Of a DNA stretch of 64,000 nucleotides, positions 14,851-22,401 are shown piece after piece (position 1 is the first letter of the stretch; every line of letters begins with the position of its first letter). The translations under genes and the position numbers were made by a program. The stretch comes from Candidatus Hadersleviella danica (GTDB lineage Bacteria; Chloroflexota; Anaerolineae; Promineifilales; Promineifilaceae). The stretch is from the NCBI GenBank assembly GCA_016711405.1, contig JADJSZ010000005.1, positions 1 to 64,000 of the forward strand. Reading direction: 5' to 3'. The notes under the pieces were generated by a model that did not search any database, was not told the origin of the DNA, and saw only the letters and a list, made by a program, of their open reading frames with translations.

Positions 14851-17367
14851 CAACAGCTTCACCAGCCGCAACGTCACCGCCTTCGTATCTGGCCCAATCT
14901 CCCCCGGCGGCCCCACACAAGCGGGGCATCCATCATGGCAAGCACAGGTGCGGATGAGTTCCTCGGCCGCTTCCAACAACGTCTCGTGCAAGGTAAACAG
15001 CCGTTCGCTAAAGCCCAAGCCCGCCGCCACCCGTTCGTAAATGACAATGGTCGGCGCGGCCGTCAGCGGATTGTGCCCCTCGGCCGTTACCTCAATATCG
15101 CTCGGGTCGCACATCAAAAACAGCGGGGCGAGATTGCGCCACACATAGGCCAGCCCCCCCAACGCCGAACGCGCCTGTTGCCCCTGCTCCGCCCGACGGT
15201 GGCAACTGGGGCACAGCGTGATGAGATTTCCGACATGGTTCGCCTCTCGGTAATGCTCATTTTGCCCGCGCACATACCCATATTCCCGAAACGGCCGAAT
15301 GTGATGCACATGCAACAGCCCGCCCGCCCCGCAGGTTCGGCAAGCGTGGCCGTCCCGCTCCAAGGCCAATTTGCGCTGGCTGGCCCAGTTAGGGCCGTAA
15401 TCATTCGGCCGCAACAAAATCCCCTCTTCATACAACTGTTCGGTCAGCTCTTGGCCAAACACCAGCCAAAAACCGTGCGTTTCTAGCTCCATCGCGGGCA
15501 GGGTGATGGGGCCATAGCCGAGCATTTCGTGGGTGTAGTGGCGGATTTTGCGGAAGCTGGTCGCTTGGGTGACGACGCGGACTTCGCCGTAAGCAATTGC
15601 GGATTGGGGATTGTGGATTGCGGATTGGGTGGTAGGGCGCAGGGCTTGGATTTCGCTGGCGATGCTGGCGCGGGTGTAGTAATCCGCTTCGATGAGCTTG
15701 ACATAGGCGAGACGGCCGTCCCAATCCAACGCCTCCACCAGATAGGGTTGGGCTTGGTGCAGGTAGATGGCCTCCTCATGCACCAACAACGGGGCGCTGG
15801 CCAAATCCACCTCGCCCAACACCCGCACCCCCTCGGCCGTGTGCACCTGAATGACCACCGTGTCGTTACTGCTGGTGCGGAGCGAGACCTTGCTGGCGGG
15901 TTGCTCGCCATCGCCCAAATAGTGGTATTGCGTCCCTGTGTGGTGCAACAAATCCATCTCGCTCATCGCTTCCAGCAGTTCGGCGATGGCTTCGGTGCGG
16001 CCGTAAGCCTCCCCGTTGGCAAAGGGCAACTCAAAAGCGGCGCAAGCGAGGTGGGGAACCATCAGCCGCTCGTTGTCGGGGTTGATGAGGGCGTGTTCGG
16101 GGGAACGGCCGAACAAATAGCGCGGGTTGCGGGCGATATACTGGTCGAGCGGGTTACTGCTGGCGATAAGCACGGCCGCTGATTCGGCCGTTTTGCGCCC
16201 CGCCCGCCCCGCCTGTTGCCACAGCGAGGCAATCGTGCCGGGGAAACCCGTCAGCACCACCGCATCGAGTTCGCCAATGTCCACCCCCAATTCCAGCGCA
16301 TTGGTGGCCACCACCCCGCGCACCTCGCCCGTGCGTAGCCCCTGCTCGATGTGCCGCCGTTCCAGCGGCAAATAGCCACTGCGATAGCCCGTCACCGTGT
16401 CGGGCGGCAAATCGTGGAAAGTCACCTCATCTTGCAAGTAGCGGAGCAAAATTTCCACAGTTTGGCGGGCGCGGGCGAAGACGGCCGTCTGCACCCCGCT
16501 CAAAATAAAGCTGGCCGCCGCATCTTTGGCGGCCAACACACTGCTCCGCCGCAAGCCCAACTCCTCGTCTATGATGGGCGGGTTGTACATGATAAAGTGG
16601 CGCGGGCCACGGGGCGCACCGTTTTGGCTCTCGTCTATGAGCGTGAACGGCCGTTCCACCAGCCGTTCGGCGTGTTCTTGCGGGTTGGCAATGGTGGCCG
16701 AACAACAAATAAATTGGGGAGTGGCTCCGTAAAAGGCGCAAATTCGTTGCAGGCGGCGCAACACGTTGGCCACATGGCTCCCAAACACGCCCCGGTAGGC
16801 GTGGATTTCATCTATGACCACATAGCGCAGGTTGCGGAAAAAATCGCGCCAACTGGTGTGGAAGGGCAAAATGCCCATGTGGAGCATGTCGGGGTTGGAG
16901 ATGAGTAGGTGGGCGTTTTTGCGGATTTTGCTCCGTTGCCCCTGCGGTGTGTCGCCATCGTAGCTGTTGGCCACGATGGGCAACCGCCCGGCCGTAATCA
17001 GCTCTTGGGTGGCGGCCAGTTGGTCGTGGGCGAGCGCTTTGGTGGGGAAGAGGTAGAGGGCACGGCCGTGACCACCTCCCAGCAGGCCGTGCAAGACGGG
17101 TAAGCCATAGCACAAACTCTTGCCCGAGGCGGTACTGGTGGCAATAACCACGTTTTCGCCTGCGAGGGCGGATTGCACGGCCGCTTCTTGGTGCTGGTAA
17201 AGCTGGTGGATGCCTTGACTGGCCAAAGCGCGGCCGAGGCGTGGGTCGAGCGCCGCTGGCAACGGGGCAAATCGCCCTCGCTGGGCAGGAATGCGCTCCC
17301 ACGCCACCACGTCCCGCATGAAGTCGTGGTTGCGGCGCAATTTGTCTAGTACATCGGGCAAACTCAT
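14845..17367 (-). CDS. YprA/MrfA-like SF2 DNA helicase with an inserted HNH nuclease domain
   Basis: This is an 840-residue protein. RecA1: QLYQHQEAAVQSAL, Walker A ATSTASGKS (about 76-84), YLFPTKALAHDQL, DEVH-type box VVIDEIHAYRG (about 185), CCSATIANP. RecA2: TVTGYRSGYLPLERR, ATNALELGVDIGELDAVVLT, WQQAGRAGR. The C-terminus ends in the four-Cys motif CACHDGCPACVGPPGE (about 807), as in the MrfA/Hrq1-like repair helicases. Between the RecA core and that motif sits an HNH module (about 669-730): RDGHACRTCG, LLHVHHIRPF and NLITLCPSCHRRAE, with both CxxC pairs and HH. This combination suggests helicase-coupled cleavage or a structural zinc site. Residues 579-591 (TTQSAIHNPQSAIA region) are encoded by an in-frame heptamer repeat. 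The helicase call is certain; the job (repair or defence) is inferred. Confidence 0.9.
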   Translation of the reverse strand: MSLPDVLDKLRRNHDFMRDVVAWERIPAQRGRFAPLPAALDPRLGRALASQGIHQLYQHQEAAVQSALAGENVVIATSTASGKSLCYGLPVLHGLLGGGHGRALYLFPTKALAHDQLAATQELITAGRLPIVANSYDGDTPQGQRSKIRKNAHLLISNPDMLHMGILPFHTSWRDFFRNLRYVVIDEIHAYRGVFGSHVANVLRRLQRICAFYGATPQFICCSATIANPQEHAERLVERPFTLIDESQNGAPRGPRHFIMYNPPIIDEELGLRRSSVLAAKDAAASFILSGVQTAVFARARQTVEILLRYLQDEVTFHDLPPDTVTGYRSGYLPLERRHIEQGLRTGEVRGVVATNALELGVDIGELDAVVLTGFPGTIASLWQQAGRAGRKTAESAAVLIASSNPLDQYIARNPRYLFGRSPEHALINPDNERLMVPHLACAAFELPFANGEAYGRTEAIAELLEAMSEMDLLHHTGTQYHYLGDGEQPASKVSLRTSSNDTVVIQVHTAEGVRVLGEVDLASAPLLVHEEAIYLHQAQPYLVEALDWDGRLAYVKLIEADYYTRASIASEIQALRPTTQSAIHNPQSAIAYGEVRVVTQATSFRKIRHYTHEMLGYGPITLPAMELETHGFWLVFGQELTEQLYEEGILLRPNDYGPNWASQRKLALERDGHACRTCGAGGLLHVHHIRPFREYGYVRGQNEHYREANHVGNLITLCPSCHRRAEQGQQARSALGGLAYVWRNLAPLFLMCDPSDIEVTAEGHNPLTAAPTIVIYERVAAGLGFSERLFTLHETLLEAAEELIRTCACHDGCPACVGPPGEIGPDTKAVTLRLVKLLR
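15594..15632. repeat. GGATTGC/GGATTGG heptamer repeat inside the helicase coding region
   Basis: Four or more units (GCGGATT, GGGGATT, GTGGATT, GCGGATT) run in tandem within the open reading frame without breaking it. They encode an Asn/Pro/Gln/Ser/Ala-rich insert. Confidence 0.75.
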
Positions 17368-17384
17368 GCGGGGGATTATAGCAG

Positions 17385-17466
17385 GTCAGCTAGTTAGCAT
17401 TTCAGCATTTCAGCTAGTCAGCTTTTTGGCTGACTAGCTGACTAGCTGACTAGCTGACTAGCTGAC
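17385..17466. repeat. CAGCTAGT / GCTGACTA octamer repeat hairpin
   Basis: TCAGCTAGT-type units on the left and five GCTGACTA units on the right pair into a long hairpin. The right arm provides the final codons of the HicB-like gene. Confidence 0.8.
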
Positions 17467-17633
17467 TTGTCGGCTATCACTTCGGCCACGAGTTGGCGCA
17501 AGCCGTGCAACGCTTCTTCAGGTGTGCCTGCCAGCCAGCTCAGGCTGGGAAATTCGGCGCATAAGGCCACGTATTCCTCATCTTCGGCCGCCCATGTCAC
17601 CCGATAGGTGTATCGGTCTTGTTCAAGAACCAT
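17442..17633 (-). CDS. HicB-like antitoxin, truncated at the C-terminus
   Basis: The 63-residue product reads MVLEQDRYTYRVTWAAEDEE, then YVALCAEFPSLSWLAGTPEE, then ALHGLRQLVAEVIAD. This is the RNase-H-like half of HicB antitoxins. GGAGG lies six bases before the ATG at 17633. Family members usually continue with a linker and a ribbon-helix-helix DNA-binding segment. Here the protein runs into the octamer repeat and ends KSASQLVS, so the DNA-binding half is missing. No hicA is adjacent. It is probably a remnant or an orphan; whether it is expressed is unknown. Confidence 0.65.
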   Translation of the reverse strand: MVLEQDRYTYRVTWAAEDEEYVALCAEFPSLSWLAGTPEEALHGLRQLVAEVIADKSASQLVS

Positions 17634-17766
17634 CTTGTGCCTCCAATCGTTCAATATGGGTAAATCTGGTCGTCTAAGAAGTGTACGATAGGGGTAGTGT
17701 ATTGCTATACTAGCTTGGTAGCATCACGTGTACCCTGCTCAATGATTTTGCCCAAGGAGAAAATCC

Positions 17767-18036
17767 ATGCAAATCCATGAATTGGTTTTAGAAATGAAAA
17801 TGCTCGAGCGCCAACTGACCTTGTACGAGGAAAAATATGGCATTTTGAGCGAAGACTTTTACCATGCCTTGCAAGCGGGTGAGTTAGAAGAATATGATGA
17901 ATTCGACGAAACCCGTGCCGATTTCAGCCGCTGGAAAGGCATTTATGAGACGTGGAATCGGCGCAAGAAAAAGTATGACACCCAAATCCAAAGCCACGGC
18001 ATTGTGGAATCATTGCGGTTTCAACCTGCTTATTAG
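17767..18036 (+). CDS. Coiled-coil partner (putative antitoxin), second TumE-like pair
   Basis: This is an 89-residue helical, charged protein: MQIHELVLEMKMLERQLTLY, then EEKYGILSEDFYHALQAGEL, then a WKGIYETWNRRKKKYD segment. It is paralogous to the gene at 1130-1447. AAGGAGA lies about seven bases upstream of the ATG. It is followed after two bases by the TumE-like gene, implying one operon and coupled translation. The antitoxin role is inferred from order and pairing; there is no recognisable DNA-binding domain. Confidence 0.6.
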   Translation: MQIHELVLEMKMLERQLTLYEEKYGILSEDFYHALQAGELEEYDEFDETRADFSRWKGIYETWNRRKKKYDTQIQSHGIVESLRFQPAY

Positions 18037-18038
18037 CC

Positions 18039-18458
18039 ATGAATGCTAATCTGCTCTCATCCGTAGCGACATATAGCCAGTTTATGGCTGGCTTGTTTGA
18101 CCGCCCCACAATTGAACGCTCGACCATTACCGTTTGGCCTGTCAGCCCCTACACAGGTATTGTAGAAGGAGAGTTGTTCTTTGCCGATGGGGTTCGTTTG
18201 CGGATGCGTGAGGAGTTGGATTTTGATGAGCAGTTGATTACTTCCTATGGCTATGAGGTGTATCAACATGGCGAAAAGCTGTACTGGTATGACGATTTCC
18301 CCCATCCCAATGACCCGACTCTGGCCTCGACACATCCCCACCACAAACACATTCCGCCCAATATCAAACGCCATCGCATCCCTGCCCCCGGCATTCGCTT
18401 TGATGCACCCAATTTACCGCAACTGATTGCTGAAATTGAGGCTTTGCTGGTTGGTTAA
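18039..18458 (+). CDS. TumE-like (DUF6516-type) putative toxin, intact copy
   Basis: This is a 139-residue protein. It contains VSPYTGIVEGELFFADGVRL, EKLYWYDDFPHPNDPTL, and the family signature HPHHKHIPPNIKRHRIPAPG followed by FDAPNLPQLIAEIEALL. It aligns over its length with the frameshifted paralogue at 763-1133 and shows what the missing N-terminus there should look like. The TumE family is named after a plasmid toxin-antitoxin module; biochemical activity of this branch is not evident from sequence. Its start follows the partner's stop by two bases. Confidence 0.7.
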   Translation: MNANLLSSVATYSQFMAGLFDRPTIERSTITVWPVSPYTGIVEGELFFADGVRLRMREELDFDEQLITSYGYEVYQHGEKLYWYDDFPHPNDPTLASTHPHHKHIPPNIKRHRIPAPGIRFDAPNLPQLIAEIEALLVG

Positions 18459-18470
18459 ACCTCTCTTCCC

Positions 18471-19142
18471 ATGACCCACTTCCCCCAAACCCCCGCCAAC
18501 AGTGTCAAGCGCGTGCCCAAGCGGGCGGCATATGACCACGAGACGATTTACGCCATTGTGGATTCTGCGTATATCTGCCATGTCGGGCTGGTGCAAGACG
18601 GCCGTCCCTTTGTCATCCCCACCATTCATGCGCGGGATGGGGATACTTTGCTGTTGCACGGAGCCAGCACCAGCCGGCTCATGCGCCATGCCGCCGCTGG
18701 CCACGAACTGTGTCTAACCGTGACCCATTTGGATGGCCTCGTGCTGGCGCGGTCGGTGTTCAACCATTCCATGAACTACCGCTCGGCCGTGTTGTTCGGC
18801 CGTGGGCATCTCATCGAAGAGCCAGCGGCCAAGATGGCCGCGCTGGAGCGGTTCACCGAAAAGCTCATCCCCGGCCGTTGGGCGGAGGTGCGCCAACCGA
18901 ACGAGACGGAGATGAAAGCGACTTACATCGTCGCTATTCCCATCGAAACAGCTTCGGCCAAGGTGCGCGTGGGGCCGCCCAACGATGAAGAGGAGGATTT
19001 GGATTGGCCTGTCTGGGCGGGCGTGTTGCCCATCACCCCCCAATTCGGCGCACCCATTTCCGCGCCCGATGCCACGGCCGAATACCCCCTGCCCTCCTTA
19101 TCTCGCCCCATTCGCCCCAGAGGAAATTGGCGGGTAAGATAG
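18471..19142 (+). CDS. Pyridoxamine 5'-phosphate oxidase-like flavoprotein (NimA-type)
   Basis: This is a 223-residue split-barrel protein: VDSAYICHVGLVQDGRPFVI, IPTIHARDGDTLLLHGASTS, LTVTHLDGLVLARSVFNHSM and NYRSAVLFGRGHLI. These are the features of the FMN-binding group annotated as 5-nitroimidazole reductase (NimA) or pyridoxamine 5'-phosphate oxidase family. The C-terminus (DLDWPVWAGVLPI, PQFGAPISAPD) also fits this group. It is probably an FMN- or heme-binding reductase; the substrate is unknown. It begins 13 bases after the TumE-like gene on the same strand. Confidence 0.85.
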   Translation: MTHFPQTPANSVKRVPKRAAYDHETIYAIVDSAYICHVGLVQDGRPFVIPTIHARDGDTLLLHGASTSRLMRHAAAGHELCLTVTHLDGLVLARSVFNHSMNYRSAVLFGRGHLIEEPAAKMAALERFTEKLIPGRWAEVRQPNETEMKATYIVAIPIETASAKVRVGPPNDEEEDLDWPVWAGVLPITPQFGAPISAPDATAEYPLPSLSRPIRPRGNWRVR

Positions 19143-19184
19143 GGCGCAAGAGAGGAAGTGAGAAAGAGCAGTCAGCCACTTACT

Positions 19185-19226
19185 CTCAAATCCAAAATCT
19201 AAAATCCCCAATCCCAAATCCCTCGA
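19185..19226. repeat. AAAATCC/CCCAATC heptamer repeat
   Basis: AAATCCAAAATCTAAAATCC and then CCAATCC, CAAATCC units lie directly upstream of the yifB-like start. Confidence 0.6.
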
Positions 19227-19233
19227 GAGGGTT

Positions 19234-20759
19234 ATGTTAGCCAAAGTTTTTAGCTGTGCCACCATTGGTTTAGATGCGGAGTTAATCGAGGTCGAAGTAG
19301 ACCTCTCCACGGGCTTGCCGGGCATCACCGTCGTGGGCTTGCCCGATGCGGCCGTGCGCGAGAGCCGCGACCGCGTCCAAGCGGCCATCAAAAACAGTGG
19401 CCTCAGTTTCCCCACCAAACGCCTCACCATCAATTTAGCCCCGGCCGATATTCGCAAAGAAGGGCCTGTCTACGATTTGCCCATGGCCGTCGGCATTTTG
19501 GCCGCCTCCCAGCAGATTTGGTTCCACGCGCTCGATGATTCGCTGTTCATTGGCGAATTGTCGTTGGATGGCTCGGTGCGCCATGTGCCCGGCACTTTGC
19601 CAATGGCGGTACTGGCGCGGCAAAACAAATACAAGCGCATTTTTGTGCCGGCCGTAAACGCAGGCGAAGCGGCGCTTGTGCCCGAAATCGAGGTCATCCC
19701 TGTCACCAGCCTGACCCAATTGGTGAGCCACCTGACAGGGCTACGGCCGATTCCCCCCTACACCATCTCCATCGAAGATTTGTTCCAGAGCGAACCGCAA
19801 TATGCGGCCGATTTCGCCGACATCATGGGGCAAGAGCATGTCAAGCGGGCGATGGAAGTCGCCGCCGCTGGTGGCCACAATGTTTTGCTGACAGGGCCGC
19901 CGGGAACGGGCAAAACGCTCATCTCCAAATCGTTGCCCAGCATTTTGCCGGGCATGTCGTTGGATGAGGCGTTGGAGGTGAGCAAAATTTACAGCGTGGC
20001 GGGGCTGTTGCCACCCGACAAGCCGCTCATCAAGGAACGGCCGTTTCGCGCCCCCCACCACACGATTAGCTATGCAGGCTTGGTCGGTGGGGGAGCCGTG
20101 CCCCGCCCCGGTGAAGTTTCGATGGCGCATCGGGGGGTGCTTTTTTTGGATGAGTTGCCCGAATTTGGGCAACGGCTCATCGAGGTGTTGCGCCAGCCGT
20201 TAGAAGGACTGCCCCGCGAAGTTTCCATCTCTCGCGCCACAGGCACGGTCACATACCCCGCCAGTTTTATGTTGGTGGCCGCCCAAAACCCCTGCCCCTG
20301 TGGCTACTTTGGCGACCCCACCCATGCCTGTACTTGCTCGAGTAGCATGATTACGCGCTACCAAAAGCGGATTTCGGGGCCGCTGATGGATCGGATTGAT
20401 ATTCATGTGGATGTGCCACGGGTGGCGTTTGAGAAGCTGACGGCCGTGCGGCGGGGGAAAGCTCGGCCGTGATTCGCCAGCGGGTGGAGCAAGCCCGTGC
20501 CATCCAAACCGAGCGATTACGCGAGGTAGGACAACTCTCCAACAGTGAAATGGGGCCAAGCGAAGTGCGCCAATTTTGCCCGCTCGATGAAACGGGCACA
20601 CGCCTGATGAAAAGTGCCATGTCCCAAATGAATTTAAGTGCGCGTGCCTTTCATCGCATCCTCAAAGTCGGCCGTACCATTGCCGACTTGGCTGGCCAAG
20701 CGGCCATCTTGCCCGTGCATTTGGCCGAAGCGTTGCAATATCGGCCGCAAGAGAAGTGA
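19234..20759 (+). CDS. YifB/ComM family Mg-chelatase-like AAA ATPase, frameshifted
   Basis: The two frames join into about 508 residues. N-terminal Lon-S5-like domain: MLAKVFSCATIGLDAELIEV, GLPGITVVGLPDAAVRESRD. AAA+ core: Walker A LTGPPGTGKTLISKSLPSIL near residue 220, FRAPHHTISYAGLVGGG, GVLFLDELPEF (Walker B), MLVAAQNPCPCGYFGDPTHA with its Cys cluster, MDRIDIHVDVPR. The second frame resumes ESSAVIRQRVEQARAIQTER and ends with the helical ARAFHRILKVGRTIADL segment. One missing G in the GGGGG run near 20455 explains the break. In other bacteria ComM is a branch-migration helicase in natural transformation; YifB-like proteins are widespread and the role here is inferred. Confidence 0.92.
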
Positions 20760-20760
20760 G

Positions 20761-20851
20761 GAGAAAGAGAGTAGAGATAGAGAGAGACCCTTGGTTGGCA
20801 GAATAGCTACGTTCCCCTCTATCTCTATCTCCAGCCTCTATCTCTCTTCCA
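20761..20851. repeat. TAGAGA hexamer-repeat hairpin
   Basis: AGAGAGTAGAGATAGAGAGA pairs with CTCTATCTCTATCTCC and CTCTATCTCTC. It could terminate yifB transcription. Confidence 0.6.
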
Positions 20852-21313
20852 TAGATTTTGTAAATAACAGGCATAGATTAGATAAGTTGGGCAATAGGGT
20901 AACTCGTGTTAATTTTGGGTTTGTAGTGCGATAACCGAGAGTAACCGTCGCTCATTTAACAGGGCGGTACTTGACTATCGGACTATTGACCACAACCCTT
21001 AATTTTGGTTTCCTATGTATTAGGCGTGATAGGCAGTATCTATACACAATAGCCTCACTGCTACTTTTTATGGGGTATAAAGTCCATTGGTATTAAAAAA
21101 TACACCAACAGACCCGTACACCCATAAACAAAGTCCCAGATGACGGCCGTAAAATGTGTAATCACACCCACTAGGAAGAGCCATGACACAAGATAGTTAA
21201 TACGAACTGGCGACGGAGAAAACATTCCTCCACCTTCCCCTCCCTATCTCTCGTCTCTATCTTCTTCTAAAAACCCACTGGATACTGGTCCCCATTGGGA
21301 CTAGGGGGTAATT
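20852..21313. other. Spacer without recognised gene
   Basis: This AT-richer stretch has no credible ORF. A short TATCTCTCGTCTCTATC patch (21247-21263) repeats the motif of the upstream hairpin. Confidence 0.5.
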
Positions 21314-22246
21314 GTGATAAATATCGCCTTGGACACCTACACTTCTCGTCGCGCTCTGCAAAACTATCAGACCAAAGTGGCGCAAAAGTCGCTGATGGTT
21401 TTGCCTGCTACCCATTTTAGTGTGGAGGAGCTGACGGATGCCTACAACCAAACACGGGTGGATTACATTATCCCTATGCCGATGACGGCCGCTCGTCTGC
21501 AAGAGTATATTGATGCCTACGACATTGATTTAACAGCCTCCTACGTCGCCCTCGACACACCCTCCCGCGCCATGTTGGGGTTGGGCATGTTGGGCGTGCG
21601 CGAGGGGCGCAGTTGGGTGACGCGCTTGGGGGTTTTGCCAGCTTCACGCGGCCGTGGGGTGGGCCAAATTATCATGGAACGGCTGGTGCTGGAATCGAAT
21701 CGGCGCGAATTCCCCCACATTTGGCTCGAGGTGATCAAGGGCAATGCGCCCGCCCACACCCTCTTCCAAAAAATGGGTTTTGTGGAAACCCGCGAACTGA
21801 TTGTGGCGCGGCGTGCGCCCGCCCCTGTGGTGGTGGCCAATGAATTGGCGGCCGAAGCGGCCGTGTGCGAACTGAACGCGGCCGAATTAACAACACGGTT
21901 GGCCGCAAGGCAAGGACGGCCGAACTGGCTCAATGAAAACGAAACGTTCACCCATGTGCCCCAACTCAAAGGGCTGGAACTGCGTTGGGCAGATGGCTCG
22001 GCGGGGTGGGTGGTGTATGAGGATGCTCGGCTCCAGATGAAGCGCATTACAGTGGGTGTGGAAGCGGGTGAGCCATTGGGGGTGGCCACGGCCGTGTTGC
22101 ACCAACTCCACCGCCAAAACCCCATCAAAGACTCCATCTCCGAAAATATCCCCGAAGGCGACCCGCTCTGGCCTGCTTATGAAGCGAACGGCTATTTCGA
22201 CTCCTTCCGCCGCGTCGAAATGCTCAAGCAAGGTGGCATTGGTTAG
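21314..22246 (+). CDS. Tandem GNAT-type N-acetyltransferase
   Basis: This is a 310-residue protein with a GTG start at 21314, or 283 residues from the ATG at 21395 (MVLPATHFSVEELTDAYNQT). The first GNAT fold has motif A RLGVLPASRGRGVGQIIMER (acetyl-CoA pyrophosphate loop R-G-R-G-V-G) and motif B HTLFQKMGFVETRELI. The second half (LNEINETFTHVP-like region, ITVGVEAGEPLGVATAVLHQ) looks like a degenerate second GNAT domain without an obvious R/Q-x-x-G-x-G/A loop. The substrate is unknown. A perfect terminator follows. Confidence 0.85.
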   Translation: MINIALDTYTSRRALQNYQTKVAQKSLMVLPATHFSVEELTDAYNQTRVDYIIPMPMTAARLQEYIDAYDIDLTASYVALDTPSRAMLGLGMLGVREGRSWVTRLGVLPASRGRGVGQIIMERLVLESNRREFPHIWLEVIKGNAPAHTLFQKMGFVETRELIVARRAPAPVVVANELAAEAAVCELNAAELTTRLAARQGRPNWLNENETFTHVPQLKGLELRWADGSAGWVVYEDARLQMKRITVGVEAGEPLGVATAVLHQLHRQNPIKDSISENIPEGDPLWPAYEANGYFDSFRRVEMLKQGGIG

Positions 22247-22276
22247 AGAGGGGTTAAGTAAAAAGTGCTAAAAATA

Positions 22277-22311
22277 AAAAGTGCTGAGTGGATTGTCCAC
22301 TCAGCACTTTT
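22277..22311 (+). terminator. Rho-independent terminator of the GNAT gene (GTGCTGA heptamer stem)
   Basis: AAAAGTGCTGAGTGG and CCACTCAGCACTTTT form a perfect 15-bp stem with loop ATTGT. The stem uses the same GTGCTGA words as the repeat at 22349-22401. Confidence 0.8.
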
Positions 22312-22348
22312 GTTTTCTAGCAACTTCACATCCCCCCCTAACCAAGTG

Positions 22349-22401
22349 CTAAGCAAAAAGTGGGGATACTTTCAACTCAGCACTTAGCACTCAGCACTTT
22401 C
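22349..22401. repeat. GTGCTAA / CACTCAG heptamer hairpin
   Basis: AAGTGCTAAGCAAAAAGTG is followed by CTCAGCACTTAGCACTCAGCACTT. It ends at the stop codon of the acyl-CoA ligase. Confidence 0.65.
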
